The position numbers and the translations under genes were made by a program. From the NCBI GenBank assembly GCA_028818695.1, contig JAPPNK010000021.1:81245-145244 (forward strand): a DNA stretch of 64,000 nt, read 5' to 3'. This document shows, piece by piece, positions 1 through 8,209 of the stretch (its first letter is position 1; every line of letters starts with the position of its first letter). The stretch comes from Candidatus Poribacteria bacterium. GTDB taxonomy: Bacteria; Poribacteria; WGA-4E; GCA-2687025. Under the pieces are notes generated by a model that saw only the letters and a list, made by a program, of their open reading frames with translations, was not told the origin of the DNA and searched no databases.

Positions 1-621
1 TTCCGAATGCCCCGGCGTCTTCATCATCTTGACCGTCAACTCTCCAACCTGGACCGTTTCGCCCTCCGCTAGATGAGCCGTCTCGCCGAGATGGCGCGGC
101 GTCTTCATATCCTCGCCCATGACGACGGGAACTTTGAACCGCTTTTGAAGCGCATCAACCCCTTCCACATGGTCGGCATGCCCATGCGTCAACAGGATGA
201 GCGACGGGTTCAGCTCTTCGCTCTCCGCCGTCTCGATGATCTGTTCAGGATGGGCGGCGGTGTCGACGATCGCGCATGCGTTCGTTTTTTTGCATACAAG
301 CAAAAAGGAGAAGACGGGCCATCCGCCGACATAGTTCATGAGCCGTATGACGCGCGCGTCGGGGTCGGCGTCTTCCGGCTCCTCCGCCGGCGCCCACTTG
401 CCGGACGCAATCGCCCATAGCCGTTCGCCGTCCAGTTGGAGCGCGGACGCGACCTTGCCCGTTTCGTCTCGGTTCGGGCTGCGTTCATAGTTTTCAAAGT
501 CGCGCAGCAGATCGGTCGGCAGCCCGGCGTCTTTTGCCGTCTCTTCCAGAGAGCGTCTCAGCCCCATCCGCGCCTTTCCGATGATGTCTCCAAATTCGTC
601 TTCCAGCTCTATGGCTACCAT
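1..621 (-). CDS. Metallo-beta-lactamase-fold hydrolase with N-terminal HTH, partial (C-terminus beyond window)
   Basis: This reading frame is open to the left edge of the window, so only the first 207 residues are seen. Residues about 18-72 read like an XRE-type helix-turn-helix (LEETAKDAGLPTDLLRDFE, then NRDETGKVASALQL). From about residue 90 a metallo-beta-lactamase fold begins, with the zinc-binding motif H146-G-H148-A-D150-H151 and a later TPGHS motif at the edge, as in glyoxalase II-like hydrolases. The ATG at 621 is preceded by AAGGA at good distance. It starts 27 nt after the stop of the upstream PpiD-like gene, so the two are probably co-transcribed. Substrate is unknown. The HTH could be a DNA-binding or a protein-interaction module. 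Confidence 0.85.
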   Translation of the reverse strand, partial: MVAIELEDEFGDIIGKARMGLRRSLEETAKDAGLPTDLLRDFENYERSPNRDETGKVASALQLDGERLWAIASGKWAPAEEPEDADPDARVIRLMNYVGGWPVFSFLLVCKKTNACAIVDTAAHPEQIIETAESEELNPSLILLTHGHADHVEGVDALQKRFKVPVVMGEDMKTPRHLGETAHLAEGETVQVGELTVKMMKTPGHSE

Positions 622-648
622 GTCGGTTCCTTCCGTTTTGGGCAACGT

Positions 649-2571
649 TTAATATTCTGCCAGCGCCTTCGCGTTGTATTCGATGTCCGCCTCGTTCCGC
701 ACATCTTGAAGCCATGACTCGCGTATGTAGTGGCGCTTGCTGGCGAGAAGACGCCGCCGTATCTCCTGCCGTTGTTCGTCGGTCAGCTCCTCTAGGTTCG
801 CGTCCGTTCTCTGTTTCAGCTCAATGATGAAGGCTCCGTCGTCGCCTTTGAAGACGCCCTGAATCTCCCCCTCGGTCATGCGGAACGCGGCGATCATCGC
901 CTTCCTGCCGAGACCGATGCCGCTGATATACCCGTTCAGGTTGGAGGAAAATTCGATCGTGTCTTGGGGGGTCATCTCGGCAGGGTCGTTCTCACCGGGG
1001 CTGTACTTTTTGACAAGGTCGTCCAATGTATCCCCGTCCTCCAGCTCCGCGTACAGCTTCTCAGCGGCTGCCATTGCAAGATCGCGCGCTTTCTGCCCCT
1101 TCAGTATCGTATCAATTTCCGACCTCGCCTCGTCAAACGGCTGGGCGCCTTCGCTCCGTTTTTCGTTGACCCGAATGAGCAGATAGCTTTGCACAGCGTC
1201 CCTCTCGATAACCTGTATCGGCTCGCTCCATTGTTCGAGCGGAGCGATAAAAACAGCTCTGTTCACATCAGAGTTGCGAAACGCCGGGTCTAGACCCCCG
1301 CCGAAAGTGTCGAAACGCGAGAAAAAGCCTGTTGTCGTCAAGACCGCGTTATACGGCGTAAACCGCTCTTTAGTCAACGCCTCCTCCAGCCCGCCTGCCG
1401 AGTCGATCTCAAAATACAGCTCTTGTATGTCTTCCCTCGCTCGGTCGGACTGCCTCGCCTTTCTGATGGCGAAGCGAATATCTGACTGTACCGCTTCAAG
1501 CGGCTTTTGATCGCGCGCGTCTTCAAGCTGGATAATATGTACGCCGTACGCGGAACGCACAGGCTCGCTCAGGTCCCCCTTTTGGGCGAGGGCGAAGGCG
1601 GCTTCAGTGAACTCTGGAACCATCGTCTTGTCGTCAAACCAACCGAGGTCGCCGCCGAGAGCGGCGGTTCCCGGGTCGGCGGAATGCTCCCGCGCCAGAG
1701 CCGCAAAATCGGCTCCCTCCGCCTTTATTTGTTCAAGCAGCTCCTGCGCTTTCTTCTCGGTGGCGGCGCGCGCCTCCGGCGTGTCCTCTTCGTCTTTCAG
1801 GAGAATATGCCGCGCCCGCCTCTCCTCCACGGAAAACTCCGATTTGCGCCGTTCGTAATAATCGGCGATGTCCTCCTCGGTCACTTCGACGGGCGCAAAG
1901 GCGACGGTCAGCTTCACAAACTCAAGGTTGACCGCCTCGCCCTGCCAGAACATGTCCTGATTTGCGTCGTAAAACGCCTGCGCCTCTTCGTCGGAAATTT
2001 CAATGCTGGAAAGATAACCCTCGTAGGTAAAGGTCGCATACCGCAGAATCGCCTTCGTGTTCCTTTCAAGATAATCCGCCTCAATCTCCTTCGTCGAGAC
2101 GACGGGGAGCTGATGCGCCAAAGAGTAAACGCTGTTGCGGGCTCTCTCTCTCCATATCGTTTCCAGCCGGGCAGCCTCCGGCAGATACCCATACCGCGCA
2201 TAGTCGCTGCCAATTTCGGGGCTTCGAGAAACGGCGCGCTTGATGGCGGAGAGGTCCAGCGACGTCTTGAGTTCGCGCGCTTTAGACATGATGAGCATAC
2301 TGTTTATGATTTCGTCGGACGCTTCTGCATGCAGATCAACGTCGCCTTGGTTCCTCATCTGCTGCCTGCTGGATACCATGCGAAGCACATTCTGGTACAC
2401 CTGCGCGTCCACCTTTTCCCCGTTGACCTTGAGTATCCATGGCGCGCCGCCTCCGAACATAGCGCTGGGATCGACTCCCGCGACGACCAGTCCAAACATC
2501 GCGGCGAATACGATCGCCATGACCCACATGATAATGCCTTTGAACAGTTTAGAGCGAAAGAATGCCATCAT
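649..2571 (-). CDS. PpiD/SurA-like peptidyl-prolyl cis-trans isomerase, membrane-anchored chaperone
   Basis: The 640-residue product begins with a basic segment and one transmembrane helix (about residues 8-32, KGIIMWVMAIVFAAMFGLVV), then a SurA N-terminal-like helical region with VNGEKVDAQVYQNVLR. A parvulin (PpiC) rotamase domain lies at about residues 245-355, with RRARHILLK, GADFAALAREHSADP, LGGDLGWF and YGVHIIQLEDA. The C-terminal third is helical and reads like a second, degenerate parvulin region. This is the architecture of PpiD, a periplasm-facing folding helper for exported and outer-membrane proteins. The ATG at 2571 (a second ATG follows at once) is preferred over an upstream in-frame TTG at 2592; a GGAG lies about 10 nt upstream. 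It is divergent from the Omp85-like gene, which fits envelope biogenesis. Confidence 0.88.
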   Translation of the reverse strand: MMAFFRSKLFKGIIMWVMAIVFAAMFGLVVAGVDPSAMFGGGAPWILKVNGEKVDAQVYQNVLRMVSSRQQMRNQGDVDLHAEASDEIINSMLIMSKARELKTSLDLSAIKRAVSRSPEIGSDYARYGYLPEAARLETIWRERARNSVYSLAHQLPVVSTKEIEADYLERNTKAILRYATFTYEGYLSSIEISDEEAQAFYDANQDMFWQGEAVNLEFVKLTVAFAPVEVTEEDIADYYERRKSEFSVEERRARHILLKDEEDTPEARAATEKKAQELLEQIKAEGADFAALAREHSADPGTAALGGDLGWFDDKTMVPEFTEAAFALAQKGDLSEPVRSAYGVHIIQLEDARDQKPLEAVQSDIRFAIRKARQSDRAREDIQELYFEIDSAGGLEEALTKERFTPYNAVLTTTGFFSRFDTFGGGLDPAFRNSDVNRAVFIAPLEQWSEPIQVIERDAVQSYLLIRVNEKRSEGAQPFDEARSEIDTILKGQKARDLAMAAAEKLYAELEDGDTLDDLVKKYSPGENDPAEMTPQDTIEFSSNLNGYISGIGLGRKAMIAAFRMTEGEIQGVFKGDDGAFIIELKQRTDANLEELTDEQRQEIRRRLLASKRHYIRESWLQDVRNEADIEYNAKALAEY

Positions 2572-2636
2572 GGCGAAGCGTCTCCGAGACAAGTTTGCTG
2601 CTGAACCGAGCGGGCGTTTCTATCCGCCCCCGCATA

Positions 2637-2646
2637 CTGGTATAAT
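2637..2646 (+). promoter_or_regulatory. Probable extended -10 promoter for the Omp85-like gene
   Basis: The bases TGGTATAAT form an extended -10 element (TGnTATAAT) about 105 nt before the ATG at 2751. No convincing -35 was seen, which extended -10 promoters tolerate. The site lies in the divergent gap between the PpiD-like and Omp85-like genes. Confidence 0.45.
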
Positions 2647-2750
2647 GTAGCGTATCGGTTCAGATTAATCAAGCTGACGTCGTCAGCCCTGCCCTTTGAG
2701 CTGGGACGATGAACCTTTCAAATTGCGGCGTTGACAAATGAGGGGGATGA

Positions 2751-4595
2751 ATGCGGTTCGCTTGTCGAACGGATGGGAGCGGAGGCTTGATTCGACGCCT
2801 CCTTCTGTGCGCGGCGCTGACGGCGGCGTTTCAAACCGCTTTACACGCGGAGACGCCGTCCTACCCCCTGAAGAGCGTCACCCTGTTCGGTTTCCGCGCC
2901 TATCTGTCTGAATTTCGGAAGACGACGGCCGAATTGAACGACAAGCCGTACGACAAGGCGCAGCTGCAAGCCGCCATTGACGGGATTGTGAGCCATTACC
3001 GCGAGAACGGCTATCGATTCGCGCGCGCGGCTCCTGTCAAAACGCGCCTGCTGCGCGGCAGATCGCCCGGCTACCACGCGACAGTGCGCATGGACGAAGG
3101 CGTTGTGCGCGAAATCGAAGTGCGCGGCGCCGCGCATACCCGCGAGGAGGTGATCCTAAGCCAGCTGCTGCTGAAACATGGAAAGGTGTATTTCGAAGCG
3201 GACAGGGAAGAGAGTGAACGCATCCTGCGCGAAAAACCCTACATCGGCGGAGCGAGCATACAGGCGGAAGCGGACCCTCAGACAAACCGCGTCAAGGCGA
3301 TCGTGACGATTGAGGAGCTCTGGGGGCTGGTGCCGCGCTTCCGCTTGGTCGACACGGCAGGCGACACAACGCTCAAAGGCTTCCTGCGCGGCGAAATCGG
3401 TTTTTTAATAAATCTCACCGACTCCAACTTTCTAGGCAGCGGGCAGCGCTGGCGGTTTCAATACCGCTGGGACGCCAAAAGGTTCAACCGCGAAACGGAT
3501 CGCATCGAAGGCGGACGAAGCCGCACGGGAATACAGATGAACGATCCAAACCTTTTTGGAAGCCGATGGATATTCTCGGCGCAGTATCTGCAGCAGCCGC
3601 TCACCGACATTGACGCTTGGGAGGCGTCGCTCTCGCTTCCGTTATACTCGCTTCGGGCAAACTGGGCGGCGTCGCTGTCCGCATACGACTTCGGCCGTTT
3701 GAGCGACTACCGCCAGGACGGCGTTCTTCTTCGGCAGCGGGAACGTCATTTAAAGGGTCAAGCGGCGAGCGTCACAAGGGCGTTCGGGAAGCCGAATCGG
3801 CGGCTCTTGACCTCCGTATGGCTCCGCCATGGCATTGAAGAATCGCGCCTGACGCTGCCTGAAGAGCGGCAAGAACCGCGCGCAACCCATGCGCTCATCG
3901 GCGGGCAGGTGTCAGCGCGTTCCATCCGCTTTCGTCAGTACCGCAATCTGGACAGGATGGGAAATGTGGAGGACATTGCGCTTGGGCATTCGTTCAATGT
4001 CGGCGCCGGCGTCGGTCTGACGGCTCTCTCAAACGATCTGAACGAACTGCGCCCGTCGCTGTCGTACCGCATATCGGCGCCGATCGGACAGGAGATTCTG
4101 TGGCAGAGCGCGTTGTCCGCGGAAGGTTCCTATCATTTTGAATCTGCCCGTCTGGAGGATGCGTCGGCGCTGGTTTATACGCGGCTGTTTCTTCGGCGCG
4201 GCTCATCGAGAATGGCGGTCGTCCGCGCCCAGTACGAATCGCGCTTCCGCCCCCGCCTAGAGAGCAATCTGCTGCTGGGAGGCGAGTTTGGCATACGGGG
4301 CTACAGCTCCCGCGCGCTGGACGGTCAAAGCAAGATCATATTGAACATTGAGGCGCGGCAGACGGTCTGGGAGCATCCGTTTTTTGCGGCGATGGGCGCG
4401 CTGTTTTACGACCACGGCTTCATCTGGCGGGATTCCCCAGCATGGAGCAATACCGCCCGCAGCGTCGGGTTCGGGCTGCGCATCGGCGTCCGTCGGATTG
4501 CGCGCGCGCCCGTCCTGCGCGTTGACGCCGCCTACGGCTTCGACTCATCCTCTCCCGGCTGGCTTCTTCACTTCGGCACGGGTCACCATTTTTAA
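2751..4595 (+). CDS. Omp85/BamA-TamA-family outer-membrane protein
   Basis: The 614-residue product has a signal peptide (cleavage likely after ALHA, about residue 33). One or two POTRA-like domains follow at about 35-190 (YPLKSVTLFGF, DGIVSHYRENGYRFA, DEGVVREIEVRG, LKHGKVYF). From about 200 on there are alternating beta-strands of a 16-stranded barrel. The Omp85 lid-lock motif appears as GGEFGIRGYSSRALDG at about residues 510-525 (IRGY standing for the usual VRGF), and the chain ends in an aromatic residue (GTGHHF), as outer-membrane barrels do. Fewer POTRA domains than BamA make a TamA-like or patatin-barrel-like role more likely than the essential BamA. The start is supported by AGGGGG just upstream. 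Confidence 0.85.
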   Translation: MRFACRTDGSGGLIRRLLLCAALTAAFQTALHAETPSYPLKSVTLFGFRAYLSEFRKTTAELNDKPYDKAQLQAAIDGIVSHYRENGYRFARAAPVKTRLLRGRSPGYHATVRMDEGVVREIEVRGAAHTREEVILSQLLLKHGKVYFEADREESERILREKPYIGGASIQAEADPQTNRVKAIVTIEELWGLVPRFRLVDTAGDTTLKGFLRGEIGFLINLTDSNFLGSGQRWRFQYRWDAKRFNRETDRIEGGRSRTGIQMNDPNLFGSRWIFSAQYLQQPLTDIDAWEASLSLPLYSLRANWAASLSAYDFGRLSDYRQDGVLLRQRERHLKGQAASVTRAFGKPNRRLLTSVWLRHGIEESRLTLPEERQEPRATHALIGGQVSARSIRFRQYRNLDRMGNVEDIALGHSFNVGAGVGLTALSNDLNELRPSLSYRISAPIGQEILWQSALSAEGSYHFESARLEDASALVYTRLFLRRGSSRMAVVRAQYESRFRPRLESNLLLGGEFGIRGYSSRALDGQSKIILNIEARQTVWEHPFFAAMGALFYDHGFIWRDSPAWSNTARSVGFGLRIGVRRIARAPVLRVDAAYGFDSSSPGWLLHFGTGHHF

Positions 4596-4607
4596 GACCG
4601 CTCTCTC

Positions 4608-4636
4608 TTGCGCGTACATGCCGCAGGCGGTATGAT
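4608..4636 (+). promoter_or_regulatory. Probable sigma-70-type promoter for the enolase-superfamily gene
   Basis: TTGCGC (4608-4613) and TATGAT (4631-4636) are separated by 17 nt and lie about 40 nt before the ATG at 4675, just after the stop of the Omp85-like gene. Confidence 0.45.
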
Positions 4637-4674
4637 GAGCCTTCCGTTCAGACATCATCGATAGAGGCGTCCGT

Positions 4675-5847
4675 ATGAAAATCGCGTCCGTATCCGCCGA
4701 GTGGATCCATGTCCCGATACCGTATGAGAAGCAGCATGTGAGCGATTTTGGCAGAATCGCCTCCTTTGACACAACCCTTGTGCGCGTTGAGACAGAATGC
4801 GGACTTGCGGGCTACGGCGAGTCGAAGGCGGCTGTCGGCAGCTCCGGCGTTTACCATGCGCTCGTAACGACAGTGGAGAAGGAACTGGCGCCGATTGTGA
4901 TCGGGGAGGATCCGCGGAATCCAGCGCGTCTATGGGAGCTCATGTATAACGGAACGCGCGCGCATTACGCGCTTGACGAGGGGCGCGTCTTTCCGATACT
5001 CGGCCGGCGCGGGGCGACCGTCTCGGCAATGAGCGGAATCGACATGGCTCTCTGGGACATACTCGGCAGATCGCTCAACGCGCCTGTCTGGCAGCTCCTC
5101 GGCGGAAAATGCCGCGACAAGATGCGCGCCTACGCCTCCGGCGGATGGGCGCCCGTTGAAACGATCGGGGAGCAGCTGCTCAGCTATGTGGAAGCGGGCG
5201 GATTTGACGCGGTCAAGATGCGCATCGGCATCGCGGACGGGCGGGTGGAAGACTCGGTCGCCCGCGTCTATGCGGCGCGCGAAGCGCTCGGCAGCCGAAT
5301 CGACATCATGACAGACGCGCATGGCACCTTCAGCGTCGCCGGCGCGAAGCGTTTCTGCAGAGAAGCCGCGGACGCCAACATCGCATGGTTTGAGGAGCCT
5401 GTAGTCGCGGACGACAAGGCGGGCTGCGCCGAGGTGCGCGCCTCCACCGACATACCGATCGCCGCCGGCGAAAGCGAATTCACCCGCTTCGACTTCCGCG
5501 ATCTGGCTGATCAGCGGGCGGTCGATATTTTTCAGCCCGACCTAGCCATCTGCGGCGGCGTAACCGAAGCGATGCGCATCGCGGCGCTCGGATCGGCGTA
5601 TCAGATACAGCTGGCGCCGCATCTGTGGGGCGGCGCGCTCATGTTCTCCGCCGGCATGCAGATCGCAGCCGCCGCGCCGAATGTGTTTATCCTTGAATAC
5701 TCCTTAGGCGCAAATCCGATGCTCCATGACCTTGCCCAAGAAGAATTTCCGGTGGAGAACGGACAGATCGAAATACCCGACCGACCGGGGCTGGGCGTCA
5801 CGGTGAATGAGGAGTTTGTAAAACGCCATCGTGTCGAAACAGGCTAA
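4675..5847 (+). CDS. Mandelate racemase/muconate lactonizing enzyme family protein (enolase superfamily)
   Basis: The 390-residue product has the usual two-part enolase-superfamily layout: an N-terminal capping domain (1-125) and a TIM barrel. The visible active-site residues are K181 in a K-M-R motif, magnesium ligands D214 (TDAHG), E240 (WFEEP) and E266 (AAGESE), and a D289/H316 pair (QPDLAICGG; APHLWG). The Asp-His dyad places it in the mandelate racemase subgroup, most of whose members dehydrate or epimerise acid sugars; the actual substrate cannot be read from sequence. It probably has its own promoter at 4608-4636. Acid-sugar catabolism would fit the two sulfatases in the window, which could release sugars from sulfated polysaccharides, but this link is inference. 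Confidence 0.9.
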   Translation: MKIASVSAEWIHVPIPYEKQHVSDFGRIASFDTTLVRVETECGLAGYGESKAAVGSSGVYHALVTTVEKELAPIVIGEDPRNPARLWELMYNGTRAHYALDEGRVFPILGRRGATVSAMSGIDMALWDILGRSLNAPVWQLLGGKCRDKMRAYASGGWAPVETIGEQLLSYVEAGGFDAVKMRIGIADGRVEDSVARVYAAREALGSRIDIMTDAHGTFSVAGAKRFCREAADANIAWFEEPVVADDKAGCAEVRASTDIPIAAGESEFTRFDFRDLADQRAVDIFQPDLAICGGVTEAMRIAALGSAYQIQLAPHLWGGALMFSAGMQIAAAAPNVFILEYSLGANPMLHDLAQEEFPVENGQIEIPDRPGLGVTVNEEFVKRHRVETG

Positions 5848-5913
5848 CAGCGCCGCCCTTTAAGTTGGACATATCAGCGGACGAGCGCGAGCGGTTTCTG
5901 CGCCGCTCCTAAG

Positions 5914-5970
5914 AGTCCCGCTTGCGCGGGAGTAATCATGTAAATGACGGTCTGGTTGGCGAAGCCTTTT
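5914..5970. repeat. Dispersed short palindromic repeat, copy 1
   Basis: A perfect hairpin TCCCGC-TTGC-GCGGGA (5916-5931) is followed by GGTCTGGTTGGCGAAGCC (5949-5966). The same pair of elements occurs inverted at 63418-63459, and the hairpin core recurs near 63954. It sits in the gap 5848-6061, in which I see no gene. Confidence 0.6.
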
Positions 5971-6061
5971 CCTTTAAAGAAAGGCTTTGTTCGTCCAACG
6001 GTCCCAGCTTTATGCGAGAGGTCAGCGGAATGCGGTTGATGCCCCGACTTAGAGAGATTGT

Positions 6062-7252
6062 TTAAAAAGAGAACTGGGCGAATTGCATCGACAACTGCGT
6101 TTCGGTTCGCTCAAACGGCGTATGTTGCGCGGTTGAGCTTGGACGCCTGAACAGTCTGGACGTCGAGAGGTGGTATCCAAGCGTGGAGACGAGCGGCGAA
6201 AAGATAGCGCCGATGCGCGCCCCGTGTATCAGGTCGCGCCGGGTCGGATTCTCATTGCTCAACTTGACAACCAGCGCGCCAATCAACGGCGGCAGGACCG
6301 CGCCCGCAAACGCGCTTCTGGAAGCGCCATGCCCAAAGCTGACCAGCCTGCCGACCTCCGGAACGCGCATCATGGAGCTCAAAACAAGGCCGGACGCCAT
6401 GATCGTCAGCTGATCGTCCGTCTCCTTGTAACCCATAACGGAGGCGACGAAGAGAAGCCACCCGCCCATCGCGGTTCCAGTGAAATAGCTGCCGAGTATC
6501 TGCGCCCCAATCGTTTTCGGCGTGGAGAACCGCTGTTGCATGCTGTCTTCAAAGCCGGGCTGCGGCAGCGCCCATTTCACCATTTCCATGTTGGCGACCG
6601 CGCGCGTGTATTTCGGGTCGATCTCCAGAGCGGTTTGGAACGCCTCATACGCGTCGGAGTACCGTTCTAGATCATAATACGTCTCTCCGAGCAGGTTCCA
6701 TATCTCCGCCGTACCGTTTTTCTGAACCGCCTGCTCTAAGAGCGCCGCCGCCCTGCCGTATTCGCCCTGGCGCCGCTCCTGCTGAGCCATTCTTTTCAAA
6801 TTGTCGGCCGAGGCGCCTTCCGCGCCGAGCAGCGTCAGCTCCCTTTTCACCTTTTCCATGTTGACGGCCGCGTGTGTATATTTCGGATCAACCTCCAGAG
6901 CAGTTTGGAACGCCTCGTATGATTCGAGGTACCGTTCCAGCTCATAATACGCCTCTCCGAGCAGGTTCCACATCTCCGCCGTCCCTTTTCTCTGAACCGC
7001 CATCTCTAAGATCTTCGCCGAGACGTCGTATTGGCCAACTTGCTGCGCCTGACTAGCCATTCTTTTCCATTCGTCGGCAGGGATCTTGTCGAGGTCGGGA
7101 TCGGAGTCTTCCGGTATTTTCAATTCGCCGGCCGGGACCCTGTCGGAGCCTTCCGGTTGCGCCGCGCCTTCGGCGCCTTCTTCAGCCGCCGCCGCGCACG
7201 CCAAGATCAACAAAAACGCCGACGCGCATGCAAGTAAATTAAGCCGCTTCAA
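6062..7252 (-). CDS. TPR-repeat protein with conserved C-terminal membrane-like domain (short paralog)
   Basis: The 396-residue product starts with a signal sequence and possible lipobox (LILAC, Cys19). Two TPR modules of about 93 residues follow (each with WNLLGE.YY.LERY..AYEAFQTALE.DPKYT). A conserved C-terminal part of about 165 residues has several hydrophobic stretches (GGWLLFVASVMGY; LTIMASGLVLSSMMRVPEVG; AFAGAVLPPLIGALVV; GAIFSPLVSTLGYHLS) and ends in FAQFSF. The TTG start at 7252 is preceded by CAGGGGAA at good spacing and overlaps the end of the dioxygenase gene by 14 nt, so translation is probably coupled. The C-terminal domain is shared with the paralog at 8210-10216; its family is not known to me. 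TPRs suggest a scaffold role in the envelope. Confidence 0.85.
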   Translation of the reverse strand: MKRLNLLACASAFLLILACAAAAEEGAEGAAQPEGSDRVPAGELKIPEDSDPDLDKIPADEWKRMASQAQQVGQYDVSAKILEMAVQRKGTAEMWNLLGEAYYELERYLESYEAFQTALEVDPKYTHAAVNMEKVKRELTLLGAEGASADNLKRMAQQERRQGEYGRAAALLEQAVQKNGTAEIWNLLGETYYDLERYSDAYEAFQTALEIDPKYTRAVANMEMVKWALPQPGFEDSMQQRFSTPKTIGAQILGSYFTGTAMGGWLLFVASVMGYKETDDQLTIMASGLVLSSMMRVPEVGRLVSFGHGASRSAFAGAVLPPLIGALVVKLSNENPTRRDLIHGARIGAIFSPLVSTLGYHLSTSRLFRRPSSTAQHTPFERTETQLSMQFAQFSF

Positions 7253-8042
7253 TTCGATTCCCCTGACAGTGTACTGGTCTAAAGAGCGATTGCCGTTTTT
7301 TCGGCATGGAGGCGACCAGCTCAGGATGCGGTTCCCAGCTGTGCCACTTGCTGCCGACAGTGTTATAGCAGTTGAAGACGGCGACGCGGTCGCGCTCTGC
7401 GTTCTCCCAGCGCGCGCCCGTGTGCGTGATCGCCTCCGTAAAGAACAGCGCTGAGCCTGCGGGGCATTCGTAGCTGTCCCACAGGTCGCTGTCGCGGTCT
7501 TGCATCTCCTTTGGAGCCGAAAAGACCGCTTTGTGGCTCCCTGTCAAAAAGAGCGTTCCGCCCTCCCGTTTGTTGACAGGGTTCAATTCCCAGACAACGC
7601 GCGTCAGCCCGCTGTTCGCCTTGCCTGGGACGCAGGAGTAGGTGTGATGGTTGCCGGGAAAACGCATGAGACCGTTGCCGCCGTGCGGACGGAAATTGTC
7701 ATGCCCTTTTGAGCGAATTGTCAAAAAGCTCCCTTCAAAACGGAAGCCGTACCCGTCCGCCGAAGCGAGCGGCATATGCGCCACAAACTCGTTCATGAAG
7801 CCGACGACGACAGGATGGTCGGTGAGCCGTTGAAGCGGTCCGCCGATGGAGGAGCGGTCTTTCGGCTCCAAGCCGTTCGGGTTGTTTTTCAGCTCGTAGC
7901 AGAAATCGCGCATCTCCTTGATCTCGTCGTTGGAGAGAACGCCTGGGACGGCGATCCAACCGTGTATATCGAAGAGATACTTTTGCCTCTCGGTGAATTC
8001 GATGGCGGGCAAGCCTTCTGAATTGATGTGAACAGGGTCCAT
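7239..8042 (-). CDS. Phytanoyl-CoA dioxygenase-family protein (PhyH-like, Fe/2-oxoglutarate type)
   Basis: The 267-residue product has the double-stranded beta-helix pattern of the PhyH family: an N-terminal FDIHGWIAVPGVLS, a central EGGTLFLTGSHK (160-171), and the distal histidine H207 in FFTEAITHTGARW followed by basic residues (R217/R219) suitable for 2-oxoglutarate binding. The first iron-ligand motif reads H120-G121-G122 (RPHGGNG) rather than the canonical H-x-D. Such enzymes hydroxylate small molecules; the substrate is unknown. The ATG at 8042 has AAAGG about 10 nt upstream. The 3' end overlaps the start of the downstream TPR gene. It is the intact member of a duplicated pair; the other copy is a remnant at 10203-10404. 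Confidence 0.85.
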   Translation of the reverse strand: MDPVHINSEGLPAIEFTERQKYLFDIHGWIAVPGVLSNDEIKEMRDFCYELKNNPNGLEPKDRSSIGGPLQRLTDHPVVVGFMNEFVAHMPLASADGYGFRFEGSFLTIRSKGHDNFRPHGGNGLMRFPGNHHTYSCVPGKANSGLTRVVWELNPVNKREGGTLFLTGSHKAVFSAPKEMQDRDSDLWDSYECPAGSALFFTEAITHTGARWENAERDRVAVFNCYNTVGSKWHSWEPHPELVASMPKKRQSLFRPVHCQGNRIEAA

Positions 8043-8082
8043 GCTGCGCCTTTCGCCTTCAGTCGTTCATACCTTCACTCTT

Positions 8083-8088
8083 AGTATA
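8083..8088 (-). promoter_or_regulatory. Probable -10 element of the dioxygenase/TPR operon
   Basis: On the minus strand the bases CGTGTACGTTATACT contain TATACT, about 40 nt before the dioxygenase ATG. The same context is conserved in the duplicated copy (TATATT at 10437-10442), which supports a functional promoter. No clear -35 was found. The gap 8043-8209 also holds the end of the duplication unit and no gene. Confidence 0.4.
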
Positions 8089-8209
8089 ACGTACACGGAA
8101 CGGAGACGCATGTCTTCTCGGCGCCTGATTCTTGGATTGAGCGCCGCGTTAGGCTGAATCGGTCAGAGGTCTGCGGTATGCGGTTGACGCCCGACTTAGA
8201 GAGGATTGT

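Noticed and set aside
1507..2604. Plus-strand open frame of 365 codons
   Set aside because: Antisense to the well-supported PpiD-like gene.
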